27,837 nucleotides of DNA, taken from contig DASZPL010000031.1 in the NCBI GenBank assembly GCA_035550315.1, positions 1-27,837 of the forward strand. The letters run 5' to 3'. The translations under genes and the position numbers were made by a program. Of this stretch, positions 1 through 6,347 are shown one piece after another. How positions within the stretch are numbered: the stretch's first letter is position 1; every line of letters starts with the position of its first letter. The notes under the pieces were generated by a model that was not told where the DNA came from, searched no databases, and worked only from the letters and a program-made list of their open reading frames with translations. The DNA is from DASZPL01 sp035550315 (GTDB lineage: Bacteria; Actinomycetota; Actinomycetes; JAFAQI01).

Positions 1-90
1 CACGTGGGTTGCGTGCCAGACCTGAGCCGGAGCGGCGTCGGCGATGACGTCACCGACGTCGTAACCCGCGAGGACGAATCGCTCGGCCAT
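1..90 (-). CDS. Partial protein-kinase-like N-terminus (runs off the window edge)
   Basis: Only the first 30 codons are present, starting at an ATG whose complement is at 88-90 and reading off the left edge. The visible protein has the pattern RFVLAGYDVGDVIADAAP followed by AQVWHATHV. This resembles the start of a Hanks-type Ser/Thr kinase domain, where a GY-x-V-x-x-x-I strand leads into a glycine-rich loop and then a V-W/Y-x-A-x-H strand. The glycine loop itself (normally G-x-G-x-x-x-x-V) is replaced by Ala/Asp/Pro, so this may be a degenerate or pseudokinase domain. No clear ribosome binding site is visible. With so little sequence the family call is tentative. Confidence 0.4.
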   Translation of the reverse strand, partial: MAERFVLAGYDVGDVIADAAPAQVWHATHV

Positions 91-168
91 CCCGGCATTC
101 GACCAAGGATCGCCGCCGCGCCGTAGCCGCTGTCCACAACCCCCGGCACCCCACCCCGCCCCAACTTC

Positions 169-246
169 CGCGGTGATCATGGCGTTAGTGACGCACTAAC
201 GCCATGATCGGCGCCCGAACCCGTCACTAACGCCATGATCACCGCG
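169..246. repeat. Nested inverted repeats upstream of lipB
   Basis: A perfect 25-bp arm at 169-193 is repeated in reverse complement at 222-246. The core of the left arm (175-190) also pairs perfectly with 194-209 across a 3-nt loop, so the element holds three copies of one unit, one forward and two reverse. The unit contains GATCATGGCGTTAGTG. It lies 44 nt upstream of the lipBA start codon. It could be an operator, an attenuating hairpin or a dispersed intergenic palindrome; the sequence does not decide between these. Confidence 0.9.
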
Positions 247-289
247 TGGAGTGGCGGGGCGGGGCGAGCGCCGGCAGTAGCGTTGAGGC

Positions 290-1900
290 GTGACGGCGTT
301 GCGGTGTGCCTGGCTCGGGCGGGACGTCGACTACGACGCCGCCTGGCAGCGGCAGCGCACGCTCCATGCGCAGCGGGTCGCCGACGAGATCGGCGACACC
401 GTACTGCTGCTCGAGCACACGCCGGTCTACACCGCCGGCCGGCGTACCGAACCGTGGGAACGGCCGGTCGACGGCACGCCGGTGATCGACGTCGACCGCG
501 GCGGCCGGATCACCTGGCACGGACCGGGGCAGCTCACCGGCTACCCGATCGTCCGGCTGCCCGACCCGATGGACGTGGTCGCACACGTCCGCCGGCTCGA
601 GGACGCGCTGCTCGGCGTCTGCGCGAAGCTCGGCCTCGCCGCGACCCGCATCGACGGCCGCAGCGGCGTCTGGCTGCCCGCCGACGAGCAGCGGCCGGCG
701 CGGAAGATCGCGGCGATCGGCGTCCGGGTATCGCGCGGCGTCGCGATGCACGGTTTCGCGCTGAACTGCGACTGCGACCTCGCGGCGTTCGGCCGGATCG
801 TGCCCTGCGGGCTGACCGATGCCGGCGTCACGTCGCTGTCCGCCGAGCTCGGCCGCGACGTCACCGTCGACGAGGTTCGGCCGCTCGTCGAAGCCGAGCT
901 CCGCCGCGTCTTCACCAACGACTTGTCAGCGGCAGCGGGGGCTATAGCACCCGCAAACGCTGACAAGTCGGAAGGTACGGCGGCGCCGTACCAGCGAAAG
1001 CTGCTCCGGCTCGAGGTGCGCAACGCGGCGACGCCGATCGAACGCAAGCCGGCGTGGATCAAGGCCCGGGCCCGGATGGGCCCGGAGTTCACCGAGCTCA
1101 AGCAGCTGGTACGCCGGGAAGGCCTGCACACCGTCTGCGAAGAGGCGGGCTGCCCGAACATCTTCGAGTGCTGGGAAGACCGCGAGGCGACGTTCCTGAT
1201 CGGCGGCGACGCCTGCACCCGGCGCTGCGACTTCTGCCAGATCGACACCGGCCGGCCGGCGCCGATCGACCGCGACGAGCCACGACGGGTCGCCGAAAGC
1301 GTGCAGGCGATGGGGCTGCGCTACGCGACCGTCACCGGCGTCACCCGCGACGACCTCGAGGACGAGGGTGCGTGGCTGTACGCCGAGACCGTCCGTGCCA
1401 TCCACGAGCTCAACCCGGGCACCGGCGTGGAGATCCTGACGCCGGACTTCTCCGGCCGGGCCGAGCTGTTGCAGCAGGTGTTCGACGCGCGGCCGGAGGT
1501 GTTCGCGCACAACGTCGAGACGGTGCCGCGGATCTTCAAGCGGATCCGGCCGGCGTTCCGCTACGAGCGGTCGCTCGAGGTGATCACCGCCGGCCGCGCC
1601 GCCGGGCTGATCACCAAGTCGAACCTGATCCTCGGCCTCGGCGAGACCCGCGACGAGGTGGAGGCGGCGCTCGCCGACCTTCGCAGCGCCGGCTGTGACC
1701 TGGTCACGATTACGCAGTATCTGCGGCCCAGCCCGCGCCACCATCCGGTCGAACGCTGGGTGCCGCCGGAGGAGTTCGACGAGCTGGCCGCGGTCGCGGA
1801 GCGGCTCGGCTTCGCCGGCGTCATGAGCGGTCCGCTGGTCCGGTCGTCGTACCGCGCCGGAAGGCTCTACCGTCAGGCCACGCAACTGACCGCCAGTTGA
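290..1900 (+). CDS. lipBA: LipB-LipA fusion: octanoyltransferase plus lipoyl synthase
   Basis: One 536-aa open frame covers both steps of de novo lipoate assembly. Residues about 1-210 are LipB, which moves octanoyl from acyl carrier protein to lipoyl domains; the conserved catalytic pair is Lys139 (in ARKIAAIG) and Cys173 (in IVPCGL). Residues about 227-536 are LipA, the radical-SAM enzyme that inserts two sulfurs. It has the auxiliary cluster cysteines C283, C288 and C294 (CEEAGCPNIFEC), the radical-SAM motif CTRRCDFC at 309-316 and the C-terminal RSSYRAG with its cluster-binding Ser. The linker, residues 211-226, is encoded by a 50-bp palindrome. The GTG start follows a GAGG at suitable distance. 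LipB and LipA are normally separate neighbouring genes. The only in-frame alternative start near the junction is a TTG at 923 with no visible Shine-Dalgarno, so a true fusion is favoured, but separate translation is not excluded. Confidence 0.9.
   Translation: MTALRCAWLGRDVDYDAAWQRQRTLHAQRVADEIGDTVLLLEHTPVYTAGRRTEPWERPVDGTPVIDVDRGGRITWHGPGQLTGYPIVRLPDPMDVVAHVRRLEDALLGVCAKLGLAATRIDGRSGVWLPADEQRPARKIAAIGVRVSRGVAMHGFALNCDCDLAAFGRIVPCGLTDAGVTSLSAELGRDVTVDEVRPLVEAELRRVFTNDLSAAAGAIAPANADKSEGTAAPYQRKLLRLEVRNAATPIERKPAWIKARARMGPEFTELKQLVRREGLHTVCEEAGCPNIFECWEDREATFLIGGDACTRRCDFCQIDTGRPAPIDRDEPRRVAESVQAMGLRYATVTGVTRDDLEDEGAWLYAETVRAIHELNPGTGVEILTPDFSGRAELLQQVFDARPEVFAHNVETVPRIFKRIRPAFRYERSLEVITAGRAAGLITKSNLILGLGETRDEVEAALADLRSAGCDLVTITQYLRPSPRHHPVERWVPPEEFDELAAVAERLGFAGVMSGPLVRSSYRAGRLYRQATQLTAS
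920..969. repeat. 50-bp near-perfect palindrome forming the LipB-LipA linker
   Basis: The two 25-nt halves (920-944 and 945-969) are reverse complements at 21 of 25 positions, including the outer 12 bp without mismatch. The element falls exactly between the conserved LipB and LipA domains and is translated as D211-K226 (Ala-rich). One other frame is closed by TAG and the third by TGA, so only the frame that joins the two enzymes is open. It looks like a short intergenic palindromic element absorbed into the coding sequence. Confidence 0.9.
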
Positions 1901-1909
1901 TTTCGGACG

Positions 1910-1936
1910 TTCACAGCCGGGCAACCGCGGTGAAAC
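1910..1936 (+). promoter_or_regulatory. Possible GlnR-like triple half-site
   Basis: Three 5-bp units, TTCAC, GCAAC and GAAAC, are each separated by exactly 6 nt. This matches the spacing of the actinobacterial GlnR operator (gTnAC-n6-GaAAC repeats), but the first two units deviate by one base each. It lies 22 nt before the small ORF at 1959. It is much weaker than the site before glnA. Confidence 0.3.
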
Positions 1937-1958
1937 CTCCGGCCCAGATGCTGTCGCC

Positions 1959-2126
1959 ATGACCGAACTCTTCGAGTTGATCCTGATGCGGGTCTGGGCC
2001 GATGGCGGTCAGGGCCGGTCCCGGCGCAACGCGTGGCGGGCGATGGCGGCTGATGCCCAGCGGGCGCGGGCGCGAGCCGAGGTGGAGCAGAGCCTGCTGC
2101 TGGCCGAGGTTAAGCAGCCTGCCTGA
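1959..2126 (+). CDS. Small 55-aa protein, unknown function
   Basis: An ATG-initiated frame of 55 codons fills the space between lipBA and the DUF4191 gene. The product begins MTELFELILMRVWADGG and continues with an Arg/Ala-rich, probably helical segment (SRRNAWRAMAADAQRARARA) and an acidic end. There is no signal peptide or full membrane segment. It reads in the same direction as both neighbours and stops 23 nt before the next start codon, suggesting co-transcription. No strong ribosome binding site is visible. I do not recognise a family. The amphipathic composition and good codon structure make it more likely than not to be real. Confidence 0.55.
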   Translation: MTELFELILMRVWADGGQGRSRRNAWRAMAADAQRARARAEVEQSLLLAEVKQPA

Positions 2127-2149
2127 CGCTCCTCCCTAGAATCGCGGGC

Positions 2150-2890
2150 ATGGCCCGCTCCCGACGACGCCCTGCACCGCCGCCGCCCGCACCAAAGGGT
2201 GGCGGCCGGGCGGCGCAGGAGCCGGCGGCGCAGGGCCGGGTCGCGCAGGTCCGGGCCGTCTGGCAGATGACACGGGAGGCCGACCCGCGCACCCCGCTGA
2301 TCGTGCTCGGCCCGGCCCTGGTGGTCCTCGCCGTACTGGTCGTGGTCGGCGTGCTCATCGGCCACGTGATCCTGCTGTCGATCCTCGGCGTGCTCGGCGC
2401 ACTGGCGACCGGCTCGTCGATCTTCGGCCGGCGCGCGACGAAGACGATGTACGCCCGGGTCGAGGGGCAGCCGGGCGCGGCGGCCGCGGTGCTGCAGGGC
2501 ATCCGCGGCGACTGGCGGGTCACGCCGGCGGTCGCGTTCACCCGCAACCAGGAGCTGGTGCACCGGGTGCTCGGCCGGCCGGGGGTGGTGCTGGTCGGGG
2601 AAGGTACGTCGGTCGCCGCGATCCGCCAGCTGATCACCGCGCAGAAGCGCAGCATCGGCCGGGTGGCGCCGGAGACGCCGATCTACGACGTACTCGTCGG
2701 CGACGGCGAGGGCCAGGTGCCGCTGCGCAAGCTGCAGCCGCATCTGGCGCGGCTGCCGCGCAACCTGCGCAAGCCCGAGGTCAACGCGCTGGAGACCCGG
2801 ATGAAGGCGCTGGGCGGCACCAACGTGCCGCTGCCGAAGGGCCCGGTGCCGACCCGGATCCCCCGCGGCCGCAACGCCAAGCTCCGCTAG
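2150..2890 (+). CDS. DUF4191 family membrane protein
   Basis: This 246-aa protein has a basic, Pro-rich N-terminus (MARSRRRPAPPPP), then a cytoplasmic stretch and two adjacent hydrophobic segments at about residues 45-85 (PLIVLGPALVVLAVLVVVG and HVILLSILGVLGALATG). The remaining C-terminal half is soluble and basic. Sequence pattern and location match the actinobacterial DUF4191 family found between lipA and glnA (Rv2219 in M. tuberculosis). Its function is not known. The conserved neighbourhood suggests no clear pathway link, as lipoate and nitrogen metabolism are separate. Confidence 0.85.
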   Translation: MARSRRRPAPPPPAPKGGGRAAQEPAAQGRVAQVRAVWQMTREADPRTPLIVLGPALVVLAVLVVVGVLIGHVILLSILGVLGALATGSSIFGRRATKTMYARVEGQPGAAAAVLQGIRGDWRVTPAVAFTRNQELVHRVLGRPGVVLVGEGTSVAAIRQLITAQKRSIGRVAPETPIYDVLVGDGEGQVPLRKLQPHLARLPRNLRKPEVNALETRMKALGGTNVPLPKGPVPTRIPRGRNAKLR

Positions 2891-2898
2891 CCCCCTGC

Positions 2899-2972
2899 CG
2901 CAGATCTTCGCGCAGCCGCACGCCGCAACGGCGTGTCGCGGCGATTTCCGTGCACCTGCCCGAAGATCTGCG
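2899..2972. terminator. Nested palindrome between convergent genes, likely bidirectional terminator or repeat element
   Basis: A perfect 12-bp inverted repeat (CGCAGATCTTCG at 2899-2910 and its complement at 2961-2972) encloses a second hairpin with a 7-bp stem and 3-nt loop (2919-2935). The outer pairing extends inward imperfectly. It sits in the 97-nt gap between the ends of the convergent DUF4191 and RDD genes, the usual place for a bidirectional terminator. There is no U-rich tract, so factor-independent termination is uncertain, and it may instead be a dispersed palindromic element. Confidence 0.55.
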
Positions 2973-2987
2973 CAGGTGGTCGGCGGG

Positions 2988-3386
2988 CTAGCGGGTGCGG
3001 AGCATCACCGCGCCGGCCGCGCGGTCGTGCATCGCCCGCCCCGACCGGTCGGTGAACAGCGCCGGGATGATCGTGGCGAGCAGCACGGTGCGCAGCAGCA
3101 CCCACTGCGGCTGGACCCGTCCGCCGCCGTCGGCACGGACCACGGCGATGCCGACGGCGCGCATCCCCGGCGTCTGGCCGGCGGCCGCGACGAAGATCAG
3201 CTCGATGGCGAGGAACGCGAGGTACGTCGCGAGGTTCTGCGGGTCGCCAGGGTGGAATCCGCCGTTGATGATGATCGCCAGCACGTCCGCGCAGATCGCA
3301 TCCACGATGAACGCCACCAGCCGGTTGCCGAAGCTGGCGACGCTGCCCGGCCCGGCGGCGGGGAACGTGGTCGGCGCGGCGGTCAC
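2988..3386 (-). CDS. RDD family membrane protein
   Basis: The 132-aa product has the RDD fold pattern. An N-terminal FGNRLVAFIVDAICADVLA segment carries the Arg and Asp of the family. A second hydrophobic helix (LATYLAFLAIELIFVAAAG) leads into QTPGMRAVGIAVVR, the typical motif after helix 2. A third helix (LLRTVLLATIIPALF) precedes a DRSGRAMHDRAAG tail, which is also characteristic. The start is a GTG. RDD proteins are small integral membrane proteins, some linked to transport or ion exchange; the role here is unknown. A counterpart (Rv2219A) lies in the same lipA-glnA interval of M. tuberculosis. This gene is divergent from glnA. Confidence 0.85.
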   Translation of the reverse strand: MTAAPTTFPAAGPGSVASFGNRLVAFIVDAICADVLAIIINGGFHPGDPQNLATYLAFLAIELIFVAAAGQTPGMRAVGIAVVRADGGGRVQPQWVLLRTVLLATIIPALFTDRSGRAMHDRAAGAVMLRTR

Positions 3387-3418
3387 CCGGCCACGCTAAC
3401 CGGCGCTGCAGGCGCGGC

Positions 3419-3445
3419 GTAACCCGCGTGAAACATCCGGGTAAC
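3419..3445 (+). promoter_or_regulatory. GlnR operator upstream of glnA
   Basis: Units GTAAC, GAAAC and GTAAC occur in order, each separated by exactly 6 nt, a near-ideal match to the actinobacterial GlnR consensus gTnAC-n6-GaAAC-n6-gTnAC. A weaker fourth unit (CACCA) follows at the right spacing. The site ends 82 nt upstream of the glnA ATG. It predicts nitrogen-responsive control of glnA by GlnR, whose gene is not in the window. Confidence 0.8.
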
Positions 3446-3527
3446 CGCCCGCACCATCGGCCTCGCTACTGTGGCCGTCGACAGCAGCACGCGCCCCGCG
3501 TGGGCCGATGAGGAGGCAGCAGCGCCG

Positions 3528-4952
3528 ATGTTCTCGAGCGCCGACGAGGTTCTCTCGTACATCAAGAAGAACGAGGTCCAGTTCATCGACGTGAGGTTCT
3601 GCGATCTCCCCGGGATCATGCAGCACTTCACGTTCCCCGCCTCGAACTTCGGCGAGAGCGTGTTCACCGACGGTCTGATGTTCGACGGCTCGTCGATCCG
3701 CGGCTTCCAGCAGATCCACGAGTCGGACATGCTGCTGCTGCCGGACCCGTCGACGGCGTACATGGACCCGTTCCGCCAGCACCCGACGCTGGTGATGAAC
3801 TTCTTCATCCACGACCCGCTGACCGGCGAGGCCTACTCGCGTGACCCGCGCAACATCGCCCGGAAGGCGGAGGACTACCTGCGCGGCAGCGGCATCGCGG
3901 ACACGACGTACTTCGGCCCGGAGGCCGAGTTCTACATCTTCGACAGCGTCCGCTACGACCAGAACCCGCACTCGTCGTACCACTACCTCGACTCGGTCGA
4001 GGCGGCGTGGAACAGCGGCAAGGACGAGCCGGGCGGCAACAAGGGCTACAAGCCGCGCTACAAGGGCGGCTACTTCCCGGTGCCGCCGACCGACCACTTC
4101 ACCGACCTGCGGTCGGAGATGGTGCGGGTGCTGCTCGAGGTCGGCATCGACGTCGAGATGCAGCACCACGAGGTCGGCACCGCCGGGCAGGCCGAGATCG
4201 ACTTCCGGTTCGGCACGCTGCTGAAGACCGCCGACAACCTGATGAACTTCAAGTACGTCGTGAAGAACGTCGCCCGACAGCACGGCCGCACCGCGACGTT
4301 CATGCCGAAGCCGATTTTCGGCGACAACGGTTCGGGCATGCACTGCCACCAGTCGCTGTGGAAGGACGGCGCGCCGCTGTTCTACGACGAGATCGGCTAC
4401 GCCGGGCTGTCGGACCTTGCGCGTCATTACATCGGCGGGCTGCTCTCGCACGCGCCGGCGCTGCTGGCGTTCACCAACCCGACGACGAACTCCTACCGCC
4501 GGCTGGTGCCGGGCTACGAGGCGCCGGTCAACCTGGTCTACTCGCAGCGCAACCGCTCGGCCTGCTGCCGGATCCCGATCACCGGCTCGAACCCGAAGGC
4601 GAAGCGGCTGGAGTTCCGCGTGCCGGACCCGTCGTGCAACCCCTACCTCGCGTTCTCGGCGATGCTGATGGCCGGCCTCGACGGCATCCGCAACAAGGTC
4701 GAGCCACCGGAGCCGGTCGACAAGGACCTCTACGAGCTGCCACCGGACGAGATCGCCCAGGTCGCGCAGGTGCCGGGATCGTTGGAAGACGTGCTCGACG
4801 CGCTCGAGGCGGACAACGAGTTCCTGCTTACCGGCGGGGTGTTCACCCCGGACGTCGTGGAGACCTGGATCGACTACAAGCGCACTCACGAGGTGGACGC
4901 GCTACGACTGCGGCCCCACCCCCACGAGTTCGCGATGTATTACGACATCTAA
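3528..4952 (+). CDS. glnA: Glutamine synthetase, type I
   Basis: The 474-aa enzyme condenses glutamate and ammonia with ATP to form glutamine. The beta-grasp N-terminus (FIDVRFCDLPGIMQHFTFP), the SSIRGF motif, the metal-binding FGPEAEFYIFD segment, the glutamate-site NGSGMHCHQS and the NRSACCRIP / RLEFRVPDPSCNPYL signatures are all present. Tyr402 in DKDLYELPPDE is the adenylylation site of class I-beta enzymes, so post-translational control by GlnE is expected. The ATG at 3528 is chosen because AGGAGG lies at 3511-3516 and the length then matches GlnA1 proteins; the frame is open further upstream but has no better start. A GlnR box precedes the gene. It corresponds to the glnA1 position in mycobacteria. 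Confidence 0.97.
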   Translation: MFSSADEVLSYIKKNEVQFIDVRFCDLPGIMQHFTFPASNFGESVFTDGLMFDGSSIRGFQQIHESDMLLLPDPSTAYMDPFRQHPTLVMNFFIHDPLTGEAYSRDPRNIARKAEDYLRGSGIADTTYFGPEAEFYIFDSVRYDQNPHSSYHYLDSVEAAWNSGKDEPGGNKGYKPRYKGGYFPVPPTDHFTDLRSEMVRVLLEVGIDVEMQHHEVGTAGQAEIDFRFGTLLKTADNLMNFKYVVKNVARQHGRTATFMPKPIFGDNGSGMHCHQSLWKDGAPLFYDEIGYAGLSDLARHYIGGLLSHAPALLAFTNPTTNSYRRLVPGYEAPVNLVYSQRNRSACCRIPITGSNPKAKRLEFRVPDPSCNPYLAFSAMLMAGLDGIRNKVEPPEPVDKDLYELPPDEIAQVAQVPGSLEDVLDALEADNEFLLTGGVFTPDVVETWIDYKRTHEVDALRLRPHPHEFAMYYDI

Positions 4953-5054
4953 TCCGGGCGAATCGCTCAGCCTTCTTTTGACGTCTCGCGGCGTCAGCGG
5001 TCCTTTCTTGGCTGCGCCCGTGCGGTGGCAAGCAGGGCCGGTCCCGGCTGAGCA

Positions 5055-5897
5055 TTGTGCGACGCTGCTGCAGTGCTCGGCCACGCATCGACGACTGACG
5101 CCAGCGTGCAGTCCCGGTCGGCCGGCGAGGCACTGGCACTGCATCTCGCTCGAAAGGGCTTCGTGCACCTTCCCGAGCGTTTCGCGAGCCGTGCTGACGC
5201 CTGGGCGAGGGCGACGTCGGTCGCGATGCACGCGCGCGCGTACCGCCGCGGCGCCGGCGCATCGCGACCCTTGGAAGTAGTTGGTGAGTTCAACCTTCCT
5301 GCCGCGGGTGTCGACCAGCGCGACTATCAGGCTCTCCACATGGACTTCGGTGTCCCCCGGCTCACTGCCCAGACCGTCGACATTGCCCTGTACACCGGTC
5401 TGTATATCGACCAAGACCGCGAGGGATCGGGTGCATCGACCCGCCTCGTGCCGCTCGATGAGCTAGCCAAGCAACGGGCCTGGCCCGGTGCGTCCGTCGT
5501 GGCTGACCGCATCCGCTCCGCGGCTCACGACAACTCGCCGAGCGAGGGCATCTTGGCCAGAATCGTTGAGTGCGTCGACCTGAGCTGGGACCTGCCGGCG
5601 AAGGACAGCGACTTCCTGTGCGGGATGGAGTTCGGCAACATCCATGAGGAGCACACCTTCTACCGACGACACCAGCTTGAGCTTGACGCCGCGGAGCAGG
5701 TCGTGACATTGGCACCTGGGGAGCTGCTCATTCTCGACAATCTTGCGATCGCCCACGGAAGAATCGGCCGTCGCGCGACGAGAGAACTTTGGCAGCTCTG
5801 CCTCGGCCTGAGGTCCGCCGAACAGTCGGTTCAGGCCGAAGTCCTCGAAGCGGTGGCAGCGCGGTTCGCAACGACAACCGCGGCCAGTCCGGGCTGA
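5055..5897 (+). CDS. Putative Fe(II)/2-oxoglutarate-dependent oxygenase (TauD / clavaminate synthase-like)
   Basis: The 280-aa protein shows the iron-binding facial triad of this superfamily. His95 and Asp97 lie in ALHMDFGVP, followed by a distal His234 in LILDNLAIAHGR and Arg239/Arg240 a few residues later, as needed for 2-oxoglutarate binding. The strand before the distal His (LAPGELLILDN) is also typical. Members hydroxylate or otherwise oxidise small molecules or amino acids; the substrate here cannot be inferred. The start is uncertain: TTG at 5055 is the longest, and GTG codons at 5073 and 5106 are in frame, none with a strong ribosome binding site. Codon choice has more A/T third positions than glnA, which could indicate later acquisition. 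The DUF5655 gene follows after 54 nt. Confidence 0.6.
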   Translation: MCDAAAVLGHASTTDASVQSRSAGEALALHLARKGFVHLPERFASRADAWARATSVAMHARAYRRGAGASRPLEVVGEFNLPAAGVDQRDYQALHMDFGVPRLTAQTVDIALYTGLYIDQDREGSGASTRLVPLDELAKQRAWPGASVVADRIRSAAHDNSPSEGILARIVECVDLSWDLPAKDSDFLCGMEFGNIHEEHTFYRRHQLELDAAEQVVTLAPGELLILDNLAIAHGRIGRRATRELWQLCLGLRSAEQSVQAEVLEAVAARFATTTAASPG

Positions 5898-5951
5898 ACT
5901 GCGGCACCCTCGCAGAAGTAGCGCCTGGGCGCCGTGCGGTTGACTCGGACT

Positions 5952-6329
5952 ATGAGCGCGCAGGACTGGTCGGTCGAGCGGCACCTCGAAGGGAAGCCGC
6001 AACTCGTCCAGGATCTGTATTGGCGGTTCATCGAGCTGGCCGAGGGATGCGGCCCCTTCGAATACTCCGTGACGAAGACGGTGATCACGCTCAAGGGCAG
6101 CCGCCGAGGGTTCGCTGGCGCGGTACCGAAGTCGCGCTGGCTCGGCGGCTACCTCGACCTGCAACGGCAGGTCACCGATCGCCGGATCCGCAGCAACTCC
6201 CCCTACACGAAGCGGCTGTTCGTGCACCAGTTCCACGCGACGACCATTGCCAACCTCGACGACGAGTTCGCCGGATGGCTCCAAGAGGCGTACGCCGTCG
6301 GCCAAGGCGCGCATCTCGGCGGGGGTTAG
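5952..6329 (+). CDS. DUF5655 domain protein
   Basis: The 125-aa product starts at ATG 5952 (MSAQDWSVERHLEGKP). It follows the DUF5655 pattern: an N-terminal helix with a short H-L-x-G-K-P motif, a central strand KTVITLKGSRRGFAGAVP, then RWLGGYLDLQRQV and a C-terminal helix DDEFAGWLQEAYAVGQ. There is no signal peptide. The domain is found alone or fused to other small domains, and no biochemical function is established to my knowledge. It may be co-transcribed with the upstream oxygenase gene. Confidence 0.75.
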   Translation: MSAQDWSVERHLEGKPQLVQDLYWRFIELAEGCGPFEYSVTKTVITLKGSRRGFAGAVPKSRWLGGYLDLQRQVTDRRIRSNSPYTKRLFVHQFHATTIANLDDEFAGWLQEAYAVGQGAHLGGG

Positions 6330-6347
6330 GGCGCTCCGATCAAGGCG

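Noticed and set aside
923..925. TTG as a separate lipA start codon
   Set aside because: It is in frame but lies inside the palindrome with no Shine-Dalgarno upstream; kept only as an alternative to the fusion.
3396..4889. 497-codon open frame on the minus strand opposite glnA
   Set aside because: It is an antisense shadow of glnA caused by high GC in third positions; the translation is Arg/Val/His-rich with no domain, and glnA is certain.
4979..4996. Short hairpin after glnA as a terminator
   Set aside because: The stem is only 5 bp with an 8-nt loop and no adjacent U-tract; too weak to call.
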